Below, piece by piece: positions 17,775 to 25,014 of a stretch of 64,000 bases of DNA (positions are counted from its first letter, which is position 1; each line of letters begins with the position of its first letter). Where the stretch lies: positions 62,001 through 126,000 of the forward strand of contig NZ_BMPB01000011.1 in NCBI RefSeq assembly GCF_014647375.1, read 5' to 3'. The DNA comes from Parabacteroides faecis (GTDB taxonomy: Bacteria; Bacteroidota; Bacteroidia; Bacteroidales; Tannerellaceae). Both the position numbers and the translations under genes were made by a program. A model generated the notes under the pieces. The model was not told where the DNA came from, did no database searches, and worked only from the letters and a program-made list of their open reading frames with translations.

Positions 17775-18594
17775 ATTCACCTAAAATTTTTAAGTCCTTT
17801 GTTAATGGTATGATCGCATCCAATGCTTGTTTGTATCTGGTATAATCAGTAAATGTCAGGTCGATATAGAACAAATATTCCCATTCGCGTCCGATGATCG
17901 GGAGCGATTGTATTTTAGAAAGATTCATGTCGTAAAAAGAGAGGATGGAAAGCACTTTGGAAAGACTACCGGAGGTATGGGGGAGAGCGAATACCAGTGA
18001 GGATTTGTTGATGTCTGCCTTTTCAAGCATGTCTTCAGCCGTCCATCGGTCTGCCAGGGCAAGGAAGCGGGTGAAGTTTCGTTTGTTTGTCTCGATCCCT
18101 TCGGCAAGGATTTCCATGTTGTATATTTGAGCAGCCAGCTTACCGCAGACGGCGGCGTGTCCTTTCAGGTTATTCTCGGAAATCCAGCGGGCGCTCATGG
18201 CAGTATCTTCTTTTTCCACCATCTTCACGTTCGGCAGGGTATCGAGGAAGTCGGTACATTGCATCAGTGCGATCGGGTGGGAGTTGACTTCCGTTATTTC
18301 ATGTATCGTCGTACCCGGCAGTGCAACCAGCGAATGCGAAATACGCAGTTTGTATTCACCGATCACCCGCAGACCGCTTTCACGTATCAGTTCATGATTC
18401 TGCAGCAGGCTTCCGGCAATCGTATTCTCGATGGCCATCAGACCCAATATCGTGGAGTCTTTCTTGATGGTCGTGATTACATCTCTGAATGTATTGCATC
18501 CAACAATCTCAATTTCTCCACCTTCATAGAAGCTACGGGCTGCGATGTCGTGATACGAACCGGCTATTCCCTGAATTGCTACTCTCTTTTTCAT
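17749..18594 (-). CDS. pheA: Prephenate dehydratase
   Basis: Converts prephenate to phenylpyruvate. 281 residues. The prephenate dehydratase domain spans about 1-182: GIAGSYHDIAAR at 9-20, LMAIENTIAGSL at 52-63, and the catalytic NFTRFL motif around T175-R176-F177. Residues about 198-275 are an ACT domain with the KIQSLPI stretch in the position of the phenylalanine-binding ESRP motif, so allosteric inhibition by phenylalanine is expected. It is the first structural gene of the operon; its ATG lies about 20 bases beyond the T-tract of the leader terminator, which places the whole operon under attenuation control. Confidence 0.95.
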   Translation of the reverse strand: MKKRVAIQGIAGSYHDIAARSFYEGGEIEIVGCNTFRDVITTIKKDSTILGLMAIENTIAGSLLQNHELIRESGLRVIGEYKLRISHSLVALPGTTIHEITEVNSHPIALMQCTDFLDTLPNVKMVEKEDTAMSARWISENNLKGHAAVCGKLAAQIYNMEILAEGIETNKRNFTRFLALADRWTAEDMLEKADINKSSLVFALPHTSGSLSKVLSILSFYDMNLSKIQSLPIIGREWEYLFYIDLTFTDYTRYKQALDAIIPLTKDLKILGEYAEGKQSV

Positions 18595-18613
18595 CTTTCT
18601 GTCTTAAAGTCAT

Positions 18614-18644
18614 AAAAAAAGTCCCACCGTAACCGGCAGGACTT
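18614..18644 (-). terminator. Attenuator terminator in the pheA leader
   Basis: Read on the minus strand, AAGTCCTGCCG (18644-18634) pairs with CGGTGGGACTT (18629-18619) around the tetraloop GTTA, including two G-U wobbles, and is followed by a T run to 18614. Its 5' arm also pairs with GGCAGGA at 18701-18695 inside the leader peptide gene, giving the competing antiterminator. Confidence 0.92.
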
Positions 18645-18744
18645 CATATTATTATTGATACATATTATCTATCATCAACGCTTTACATATAAATTCCTGC
18701 CTTCACTTTGCTAAAGTAAAAGTAATAAAAGAAATATGTAAAGC
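18635..18744 (-). promoter_or_regulatory. Alternative RNA pairings of the Phe/Tyr attenuator
   Basis: On the minus strand four segments can pair in competition. Segment 1 (18744-18734, GCTTTACATAT, codons 5-8 of the leader) is perfectly complementary over 11 bases to part of segment 2 (18690-18680, spanning the leader stop codon). Segment 2 (18701-18687, GGCAGGAATTTATAT) pairs with segment 3 (18649-18635, ATATGAAGTCCTGCC) over 15 positions with one A-G mismatch and one wobble. Segment 3 also forms the terminator with segment 4. Stalling at the Phe/Tyr codons would cover segment 1, free segment 2 and prevent the terminator. The pairings are seen in the sequence; the mechanism is inferred from classical attenuators. 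Confidence 0.85.
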
Positions 18745-18757
18745 TAAATCGATTCAT
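18683..18757 (-). CDS. Phe/Tyr-rich leader peptide of the aromatic amino acid operon
   Basis: A 24-codon reading frame that starts about 20 bases after the predicted transcription start and ends 89 bases before pheA. Residues 4-15 read FSFTYFFYYFYF: ten of twelve are phenylalanine or tyrosine, and the whole peptide has six Phe and five Tyr. Scarcity of either charged tRNA would stall a ribosome over the first arm of the leader RNA structure. The start has an A-rich upstream stretch and no Shine-Dalgarno sequence, as usual in this phylum. The peptide itself needs no function. The composition, position, and paired antiterminator and terminator make chance very unlikely. Confidence 0.92.
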   Translation of the reverse strand: MNRFSFTYFFYYFYFSKVKAGIYM

Positions 18758-18784
18758 TTGTCTCGTTTGTTTTTAAATACGCAG

Positions 18785-18813
18785 CAAAAGTAACGCTTTT
18801 TTGGAAACTACAA
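18785..18813 (-). promoter_or_regulatory. Promoter of the pheA operon
   Basis: On the minus strand, TTG at 18813-18811 is followed after 18 bases by TACTTTTG at 18792-18785, a full match to the Bacteroidetes -7 element TAnnTTTG. Transcription would begin near 18778, leaving a short 5' leader before the leader peptide. Confidence 0.75.
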
Positions 18814-18857
18814 GCGAAAAGTGATATTTTTTTTGTGTTACCCTATAAAAATAATGT

Positions 18858-19784
18858 TCAGACTACTTTTAATCCGGCTTGCAGTGTCAACATTTCTTTC
18901 GGAACGGACTTTTTAATGCTCTCGATCAGCATGCCTGCGATCGTATGGCGGATAAAATCCTTGCGGGTGATCCAGACGATTTCGCGTGCCGGTTTAGGGA
19001 TCGCAAAAGGACGTACCAGTGCTTTTTGTTCCTCGCTAAGTTGCAGAGTTGCCAGTTCCGGTATGAAAGTGACGCCATTTCCGCTTTCCACCATTCGCAT
19101 GAATGTTTCCAGGCTTCCCAGACGGTAGGCAGCCTGACGCAGTTTTACTTTCTCCATCTGGCAGAAGCGCATCAACTGGTCGCGGAAACAATGTCCTTCA
19201 TCCAGCAGCCAGAGATGTTCGTCACTGATGTCTGCGGTACGGATCAGATCCTTTTTGAAGACCGGATCGTTCTTGGCAACATACCCGAAAAATTGCTCAT
19301 AATATAATGTATCGCCTTGCAACTGGTTTTCCGACGGTTGGTTGGCAATGATAGCAGCATCGATCTCTCCGTTCAGTATGGCTGCCATGGTCGGAGCCGT
19401 TTTCATTTCCAGGATACGGATATCCAGTTCCGGATGTTTTTCCGACAACTGCTGGAAGAAACGGGGAAGCAGATACGGCGCGATGGTCGGGAGTACTGCC
19501 AGGCGGAATGTACCTTTCAGCGACTGTTCTTCTTCATTAACGATATCTTTGATCAGGGAAGCCTGATAAAGAACCGTACGTGCCTGGTCGATTACCTTGC
19601 GTCCGGCTGGAGTAGGGCAGACCGGCTGCATATTACGATCGAATAGTTTGATCCCTAGTTCGTCTTCCAGTTTCTGGATCATCATACTGAGGGTAGGCTG
19701 TGTCACTCTGCAATGTTCTGCCGCTTTGGCAAAATGGCGGTATGTGTCTACCGCAAGGATGTACTCAAGTTGCTGTATATTCAT
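18858..19784 (-). CDS. oxyR: Hydrogen peroxide-sensing LysR-type regulator OxyR
   Basis: LysR-family activator of 308 residues. The N-terminal winged helix (about 1-60, HFAKAAEHCRVTQPTLSMMIQKLE) is followed by an inducer-domain core. The redox motif GHCFRDQLMRFC places cysteines at 199 and 208, exactly the positions of the peroxide-sensing disulfide of the E. coli protein, which separates it from other LysR members. It is divergent from dps, a classical OxyR target, and an ATAG-type operator lies in the shared intergenic region. A -7 element TATCTTTG on the minus strand at 19836-19829 probably drives it. Confidence 0.95.
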   Translation of the reverse strand: MNIQQLEYILAVDTYRHFAKAAEHCRVTQPTLSMMIQKLEDELGIKLFDRNMQPVCPTPAGRKVIDQARTVLYQASLIKDIVNEEEQSLKGTFRLAVLPTIAPYLLPRFFQQLSEKHPELDIRILEMKTAPTMAAILNGEIDAAIIANQPSENQLQGDTLYYEQFFGYVAKNDPVFKKDLIRTADISDEHLWLLDEGHCFRDQLMRFCQMEKVKLRQAAYRLGSLETFMRMVESGNGVTFIPELATLQLSEEQKALVRPFAIPKPAREIVWITRKDFIRHTIAGMLIESIKKSVPKEMLTLQAGLKVV

Positions 19785-19828
19785 TGTCTTTCAATTCTCA
19801 TGATATTAATCCTTACGAAAATCAATTA

Positions 19829-19836
19829 CAAAGATA
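19829..19836 (-). promoter_or_regulatory. Putative oxyR -7 promoter element
   Basis: TATCTTTG on the minus strand, 44 bases before the oxyR ATG. No clean -33 TTTG at the expected distance, so confidence is moderate. Confidence 0.5.
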
Positions 19837-19895
19837 TAAAAATTCTGTTATGTAGCGTATTACTTTAAATCTTTGTATAAGGTGAAATTGTTTTG

Positions 19896-19931
19896 ATAGA
19901 TTTTATCTATTAGTGTATAGTAATTATCTGT
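19896..19931 (+). promoter_or_regulatory. OxyR operator upstream of dps
   Basis: Four quarter-sites are visible: ATAG (19896), CTAT (19907), ATAG (19917) and CTGT (19928). The first half, ATAGATTTTATCTAT, matches the OxyR half-site consensus ATAGntnnnanCTAT at every specified base; the second half has two deviations. Spacing between the halves is 6 bases rather than the 7 of the enterobacterial consensus. The site ends directly at the -33 TTTG of the dps promoter, the position expected for an activator contacting RNA polymerase. Confidence 0.8.
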
Positions 19932-19962
19932 TTGACAGATGTTTATATCTAGTGTATCTTTG
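19931..19962 (+). promoter_or_regulatory. Promoter of dps
   Basis: -33 TTTG (19931-19934) and -7 TATCTTTG (19955-19962) separated by 20 bases; both match the Bacteroidetes consensus. Transcription start would be near 19969, about 40 bases before the ATG. Confidence 0.82.
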
Positions 19963-20007
19963 CAGTATAGAAAAACAAAAACGTATAACATATAAAAATT
20001 AAGAATT

Positions 20008-20496
20008 ATGAAAACATTAGATTATTTGCATTTAGATGCATCAGCAGCAAACAAAGTAGTAGAAGCATTACAGCAGTTATTGGCCGATTACCAGGTATTC
20101 TATACAAACCTGCGCGGATTTCATTGGAACATTAAAGGACATGGTTTCTTCGTACTTCACAGTAAATTTGAAGAAATGTATGACGATGCAGCCGAAAAGG
20201 TAGACGAACTGGCAGAACGTATTTTGATGTTGGGTGGTGTACCTGTAAACAAATTCAGTGAATATCTGAAAGTGGCAAGAGTAAAAGAAGTATCAGGTGT
20301 TTCTTGTGGCGATGAGGCTTTGGAAAATGTCCTGAACACTTACGGACAGTTTATTGCGGAAGAACGTAAACTTCTTTCCCTTGCATCGGAAGCAGGAGAT
20401 GAAGCTACAGTTGCACTGATGAGCGATTATCTGAAAGAACAGGAAAAATTGGTTTGGATGTTAGTAGCTTATTCTACTTGCGACTGCAAGAAGTAA
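20008..20496 (+). CDS. dps: Dps-family ferritin-like DNA-protecting protein
   Basis: Mini-ferritin of 162 residues that oxidises ferrous iron with peroxide and shields DNA. The inter-subunit ferroxidase ligands are recognisable: H39 and H51 (in GFHWNIKGHGFFVLH), E55, D66 and E70 line up with H51, H63, D67, D78 and E82 of E. coli Dps at a constant offset of 12. The four-helix pattern is complete and the length is normal for the family. No lysine-rich N-terminal tail is present, so DNA binding may be weak. It is divergent from oxyR with an OxyR operator at its promoter and is followed by a clear terminator. Confidence 0.95.
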   Translation: MKTLDYLHLDASAANKVVEALQQLLADYQVFYTNLRGFHWNIKGHGFFVLHSKFEEMYDDAAEKVDELAERILMLGGVPVNKFSEYLKVARVKEVSGVSCGDEALENVLNTYGQFIAEERKLLSLASEAGDEATVALMSDYLKEQEKLVWMLVAYSTCDCKK

Positions 20497-20541
20497 TGAG
20501 AAATAAGTATAAGTATTAATAATTCATTCGTTGCGTTAAGA

Positions 20542-20572
20542 AAGAGGTTACCGTGAGGTAGCCTCTTTTTTT
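20542..20572 (+). terminator. Rho-independent terminator of dps
   Basis: AAGAGGTTACC (20542-20552) pairs with GGTAGCCTCTT (20557-20567) around GTGA with one G-U wobble, followed by T residues. The A-run on the other side allows function in both directions. Confidence 0.87.
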
Positions 20573-20784
20573 GTGTAGGGTAGATAAAATTTTATGCAGC
20601 GTCTGATATGTAAAATGTGAGGTCTGTTTTCATAGTGAAAAGCCTGTAATTGAACCGGATTTTAGTAACTCCAAAATTGCATCTTCTTACAATTTTAAAC
20701 CTGTGATTGAAATATTTATTTTATTGTGTAACAGCTATATATAAGGAAAAATAAGAGATGTGGGCTATTTCTTGAATAATGAGT

Positions 20785-20818
20785 AATGGCTAGATTAAAC
20801 GATCGTTTTTTTTAGTCA
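20785..20818 (+). repeat. Left inverted repeat of a putative invertible promoter
   Basis: 34-base element with the palindromic core AAACGATCGTTT; it matches the reverse complement of 20937-20970 at 30 of 34 positions, including an uninterrupted 22-base block from AACGATCG through TTAGTCA. The core resembles the recombination sites of Bacteroides capsule promoter inversions. Confidence 0.8.
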
Positions 20819-20821
20819 CCG

Positions 20822-20853
20822 CAAAAGTATGCATAAAAAATTGAATAAACAAA
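20822..20853 (-). promoter_or_regulatory. Consensus promoter inside the invertible segment, pointing away from the capsule genes
   Basis: On the minus strand, -33 TTTG (20853-20850), a 20-base spacer and -7 TACTTTTG (20829-20822) match the Bacteroidetes consensus fully. Transcription would start near 20815 inside the left repeat and run toward dps, not toward the capsule operon. No TAnnTTTG element is found on the plus strand of the segment. Inversion would place the same promoter next to the right repeat, firing toward 21027. The rest of the 454-base gap 20573-21026 holds no supported gene; only 6- and 13-codon frames lie downstream of this promoter in the present orientation. Confidence 0.78.
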
Positions 20854-20936
20854 ATTAAAAAATCATCATCCCTTGTGAAACATGCCATAATGCAAAATTA
20901 GAAGTTTAAAATTAACATTTTATCGATACATGAAAA

Positions 20937-20970
20937 TGACTAAAAAAAACGATCGTTTTTGCTAGTCATT
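20937..20970 (-). repeat. Right inverted repeat of a putative invertible promoter
   Basis: Partner of the repeat at 20785-20818; the spacer between them is 118 bases (20819-20936). This copy is itself part of an extended palindrome, 20932-20973, with 19 of 21 positions of each arm complementary. It ends 56 bases before the first capsule gene. Confidence 0.8.
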
Positions 20971-21026
20971 TTCGTCGTTACGATTTGTGACTGACGAACT
21001 TTTTTGTGCCCTAAAAACAATGAAAA

Positions 21027-22139
21027 ATGGCTAGTATTATGTTGATTATCACAGGGGTGATAATTTCGATCCTACTTTCTTCTTTTATTATACCGCGGAT
21101 ATTGGTTGTAGCTTTCCGGAAGCGGTTATTTGACATTCCTGACGAAAGAAAAGTCCATCAGGGCATTATTCCTCGTTTAGGAGGTCTCTCTTTTGCTCCC
21201 TCTATTCTCTTTACATTATCCTTTACAACGGGGCTTCGTTACCTTATCGGTTACGAGATTCCGGAGGAGATGTTGTGCTTTATCATACCGGAATTTTATT
21301 TTTTGGTCTGTGGGTTAACATTACTGTTCCTTGCCGGGATAAAAGATGATCTGGTGGGGTTACGTTATCGTTCGAAGTTTGTTATACAGATTATAGCAGC
21401 CGCCATGATCCCTTTATCCGGTTTATGGATAAACAATCTGTATGGCATCTTGGGGATTCATGAATTAACTCCCTGGCTCGGAATACCATTGACTATTTTA
21501 TTGATTGTGTTTATATGTAATGCGATCAACCTGATTGATGGTATCGATGGCCTGGCTTCAGGTTTGAGTTGTGTATCGTTGATCATTCTAGGTTGCTTGT
21601 ATATTCATAATCATTTATGGATGTATGCTATGCTTGCATTTGCTTCGTTCGGAGTGCTAGTCCCTTTTTTCTATTATAATGTATTTGGCAAAGTCGAACG
21701 ATGCCGGAAAATCTTTATGGGGGATACCGGTAGCCTGACATTAGGTTATATCCTATCTTTCTTAATTATCCGTTATTCTGTTTGTGCTCCTGATATTATA
21801 CCTTACTCGGATGGGGCAATCATTGTTGCATTTTCAACAATAATTATCCCTATGTTCGATGTGATGAGGGTTATGTTTGTACGTTGGCGCAGCCATAAGG
21901 GGATATTTGTTGCCGATAAGAATCATATTCATCATAAATTATTGGATATGGGGTTAACGCAGTGGCAAGCGATGTTATTTATATTGATTATGGCTTGCTT
22001 ATTTAGCGGTGTGAATATTTGTTTGATATCATATATTGACAACAATATTCTGATAGGATTTGATATTCTTGTTTGGACAGGCCTTAATCTATGGTTTGAC
22101 AGGATACGGAAAAAACATCTGGCAGAAAAGTCTACTTAA
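21027..22139 (+). CDS. WecA/MraY-family undecaprenyl-phosphate sugar-1-phosphate transferase
   Basis: Polytopic membrane enzyme of 370 residues that loads the first sugar phosphate, probably GlcNAc-1-phosphate, onto undecaprenyl phosphate and so starts capsule repeat synthesis. Family motifs: DERKVHQGIIPRLGG at 39-53, the aspartate pair D107-D108, N168-x-I-D171-G-I-D174, GDTGS at 232-236 and the cytoplasmic HIHH at 300-303 that marks WecA-type substrates. Many hydrophobic segments are visible. It is the first gene after the inverted-repeat promoter segment. The ATG at 21020 runs into a stop after four codons, so 21027 is the start. Confidence 0.93.
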   Translation: MASIMLIITGVIISILLSSFIIPRILVVAFRKRLFDIPDERKVHQGIIPRLGGLSFAPSILFTLSFTTGLRYLIGYEIPEEMLCFIIPEFYFLVCGLTLLFLAGIKDDLVGLRYRSKFVIQIIAAAMIPLSGLWINNLYGILGIHELTPWLGIPLTILLIVFICNAINLIDGIDGLASGLSCVSLIILGCLYIHNHLWMYAMLAFASFGVLVPFFYYNVFGKVERCRKIFMGDTGSLTLGYILSFLIIRYSVCAPDIIPYSDGAIIVAFSTIIIPMFDVMRVMFVRWRSHKGIFVADKNHIHHKLLDMGLTQWQAMLFILIMACLFSGVNICLISYIDNNILIGFDILVWTGLNLWFDRIRKKHLAEKST

Positions 22140-22219
22140 TGTAGACTTTTAGGAATATCGTTGGATTTTGAAATATTGTAAGAATAAGAATAAATAAGTT
22201 TTTTATAAACAGAAAAATT

Positions 22220-23425
22220 ATGAAAGCATGTTTTATGGGGTTGGGATATATTGGACTTCCCACAGCTATCATTGCAGCAAAGCATGGAATAAATGTTTTA
22301 GGTGTCGATATCAATCCGGGTGTGGTGGAAATGACAAACCAAGGTAAACTTCATATTATTGAACCAGGGATGGAAGAGTATTTGCAAGAAGTTGTAAATG
22401 CAGGATTGTTGAAAGCTTCTACCACACCTGAAATCAGCGATGCTTATTTTATGGTTGTGCCCACTCCGTTCAAAGGTAATCACGAACCGGATATTTCTTA
22501 TGTGGAAGCAGCCACCCGCTCCGTTCTTCCTTATTTGAAGGAAGGAGATTTATATGTAATAGAGTCAACATCTCCGGTGGGAACTACTGAAAAGATGCAA
22601 AGTCTGATTTTTTCAGAGCGGCCGGAATTGAAAGATAAAATATATATCGCCTATTGTCCGGAACGGGTTTTACCGGGAAATGTCATTTATGAATTAGTCC
22701 ACAACGATCGTGTGATTGGAGGAATCAATGAAGAATCGACGGAAAAGGCCATTCAATTTTATGGTCGGTTTGTACAGGGAACCTTGCATAAGACGAATAG
22801 TAAAACGGCAGAAATGTGTAAATTGACGGAAAATTCATCCCGTGATGTGCAGATCGCTTTCGCCAACGAACTTTCACTCATCTGCGACAAAGCCGGTATC
22901 AATGTATGGGAACTGATCGAATTAGCCAACAAGCATCCGCGTGTCAATATTCTACAGCCTGGAGCGGGAGTAGGAGGGCATTGTATTGCTGTAGACCCTT
23001 ATTTCATCACAGCCGAATTTCCGTACGAGTCGCAATTGATATCCAAAGCACGAGAAATCAATAATTACAAATCCTTCTGGTGTGCCGAAAAGGTACAGAA
23101 TGCCATATTAAGGTTTGAATTAGAGCATCACCGCAAACCGGTTGTTGCTATGATGGGACTTGCTTTTAAACCTAATATTGACGATTTGCGTGAATCTCCG
23201 GCTAAATATATTACAACCAAAGTGATGCAAGCCTGTAATAATGCGGATATTCTGATTGTTGAGCCAAATGTGAAAGAGCACAAAGTGTTTAAACTGACCG
23301 ATTATAAAGAAGCCTATGAGAAGGCGGATATTGTGGTGTTTTTAACGGCACATGAGCCATTTAAAGAATTACCTTATACGAAAGGTAAGGTTATATTAGA
23401 TTTTTGTGGTATTTATAAAAGGTAA
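22220..23425 (+). CDS. wecC: UDP-N-acetyl-D-mannosamine dehydrogenase
   Basis: Oxidises UDP-ManNAc twice to UDP-ManNAcA, a capsule precursor. 401 residues of the UDP-glucose/GDP-mannose dehydrogenase family: N-terminal NAD-binding GLGYIGLPTA at 7-16, the ESTSPVGTT loop at 115-123, and the catalytic cysteine C255 in GAGVGGHCIAVDP. LTENSSRDVQIAFANEL at 202-218 is characteristic of the ManNAc branch rather than the glucose branch. Its partner epimerase WecB is encoded at 34311 in the same operon, so the product glycan should contain N-acetylmannosaminuronic acid. Confidence 0.93.
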   Translation: MKACFMGLGYIGLPTAIIAAKHGINVLGVDINPGVVEMTNQGKLHIIEPGMEEYLQEVVNAGLLKASTTPEISDAYFMVVPTPFKGNHEPDISYVEAATRSVLPYLKEGDLYVIESTSPVGTTEKMQSLIFSERPELKDKIYIAYCPERVLPGNVIYELVHNDRVIGGINEESTEKAIQFYGRFVQGTLHKTNSKTAEMCKLTENSSRDVQIAFANELSLICDKAGINVWELIELANKHPRVNILQPGAGVGGHCIAVDPYFITAEFPYESQLISKAREINNYKSFWCAEKVQNAILRFELEHHRKPVVAMMGLAFKPNIDDLRESPAKYITTKVMQACNNADILIVEPNVKEHKVFKLTDYKEAYEKADIVVFLTAHEPFKELPYTKGKVILDFCGIYKR

Positions 23426-23493
23426 TTATCTGAATATTTTATTTAGCCAAAACAGATTTAGCTTAAGTATAATATAGAACTTCCAATACGAGA

Positions 23494-25014
23494 ATGGACC
23501 AACTTAAAGCTGGAGCTTTACTTTCTTATGTGGTTTTAGGGTTGAATACTTTAATAGGATTGCTCTATACGCCATTTATGTTGCGTATGCTAGGACAATC
23601 TGAGTTTGGGCTCTACTCATTGGCAGCTTCTGTAATTGCTTATTTAACTGTTTTGGATTTAGGTTTTGGTAATGCGATCGTCCGCTATACCGCCAAATAT
23701 CGTGCAGAAGGTAAACAAGAAGAACAATATGAAATGTTCGGTATGTTTTTTCTGCTCTATCTGTTTATTAGTGCGTTAGCATTTATCTTAGGTGTACTGT
23801 TAGTGGCTAATGTAGATTGTTTGTTTGATACCCATATGACGGTAGATGAGATGGGTAAAATACGGTTGATGTTGTTGTTGATGGCTTTTAATCTGGCGTT
23901 TACATTTCCTATGAGTATTTGGGGAGCTATTATTACAGCCTATGAAAATTTTGTATTCCAAAAAGTTATAAATATTGCCCGTATTCTTCTGAATCCAATT
24001 GTAATGATCGTTTTGCTTTTGTTTGGCTATAAGGCTGTGGCAATGGTAGTCGTGACAACCTTTTTTAATGTTGCCACTTTAGTAATCAATTGGATTTACT
24101 GCAAGAGAAAGCTACATGTCCGCTTACGCTTTACTCATTTTAAATGGGACTTTTTGAAAGAAGTGTCTATTTATTCTTTCTGGATATTTTTGAATGCTAT
24201 AATGGACCGGATCTATTGGAGTACAGGACAGTTTGTTTTAGGTATTTTTCAGGGTGCAGCGGTGGTTGCCGTTTATGCAGTAGCTATACAATTGCATAAT
24301 CTATATATTATGTTTTCTACCGCTATTTCCGGTTTGTTTTTACCTAAAGTAATGGCGATGGTGACACGGAATGAAAATCGAAAAGTAATTTCTGATTTAT
24401 TTATCAGAACAGGACGTATTCAATTTATTGTAATAGCTTTCGTATTAACTGGTTTTATAATATTTGGTCGTCAATTTATTCAACTTTGGGCAGGCGAAGG
24501 GTATGAAAATGCTTATTGGATTTCTCTGTTATTTTTTATACCCTTAACGGTTCCATTAATTCAAAATCTTGGAATTACTATTTTACAGGCTCGTAATGAA
24601 ATGAAGTTTAGATCTATTTTATATGTGATCATAGCTATCGCTAGTTTGGGACTATCTATTCCAATGGCAAAAAGTTATGGTGGCATAGGTTGTGCTTTTG
24701 CAACGGCTTTAGCCCTTACGGCAGGACAAGTTGTGGTAATGAATATTTATTATCAAAGAAAACAAGGTATAGATATTATAAAATTTTGGAAAGAGATAGG
24801 AAAAATGTCAATTATTCCTCTTATTGTAACATTATTTTCTCTCTTGCTTATATGGAAAATGAATATTGACATATCAAATATTACTCGTTTAGTCGGTGGT
24901 ATTGTTTTATTTTCTTTATTCTATCTTCCTCTTTCCTGGTTTGGGGCTATGAATGCTTCAGAACGTTCGCTATTTAGTGGCATATTCCTGAAATTGATAA
25001 AGGATAATGTATGA
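23494..25014 (+). CDS. Wzx-type polysaccharide flippase
   Basis: Membrane protein of 506 residues from the oligosaccharidyl-lipid flippase group (MOP superfamily). About 12-14 hydrophobic segments run along its length, with the family start pattern LGLNTLIGLLYTPFMLRMLG near residue 15 and IWGAIITAYENF near residue 148. It would translocate undecaprenyl-linked repeat units to the periplasm. The stop overlaps the start of the next gene by 4 bases (ATGA), indicating coupling. Confidence 0.92.
   Translation: MDQLKAGALLSYVVLGLNTLIGLLYTPFMLRMLGQSEFGLYSLAASVIAYLTVLDLGFGNAIVRYTAKYRAEGKQEEQYEMFGMFFLLYLFISALAFILGVLLVANVDCLFDTHMTVDEMGKIRLMLLLMAFNLAFTFPMSIWGAIITAYENFVFQKVINIARILLNPIVMIVLLLFGYKAVAMVVVTTFFNVATLVINWIYCKRKLHVRLRFTHFKWDFLKEVSIYSFWIFLNAIMDRIYWSTGQFVLGIFQGAAVVAVYAVAIQLHNLYIMFSTAISGLFLPKVMAMVTRNENRKVISDLFIRTGRIQFIVIAFVLTGFIIFGRQFIQLWAGEGYENAYWISLLFFIPLTVPLIQNLGITILQARNEMKFRSILYVIIAIASLGLSIPMAKSYGGIGCAFATALALTAGQVVVMNIYYQRKQGIDIIKFWKEIGKMSIIPLIVTLFSLLLIWKMNIDISNITRLVGGIVLFSLFYLPLSWFGAMNASERSLFSGIFLKLIKDNV

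Noticed and set aside
20645-20715. Direct repeat CCTGTAATTGAA / CCTGTGATTGAA in the gap before the invertible segment
   Set aside because: Two imperfect 12-base copies only, with no spacing pattern or further copies; insufficient for a regulatory or CRISPR-like call.
20955-20995. Possible forward promoter (TTTTTG, 17 bases, TACGATTTG) between the right repeat and the first capsule gene
   Set aside because: The -7 element has three instead of two spacer bases (TAnnnTTTG) and the spacing is short; much weaker than the promoter in the invertible segment, though low basal activity cannot be excluded.
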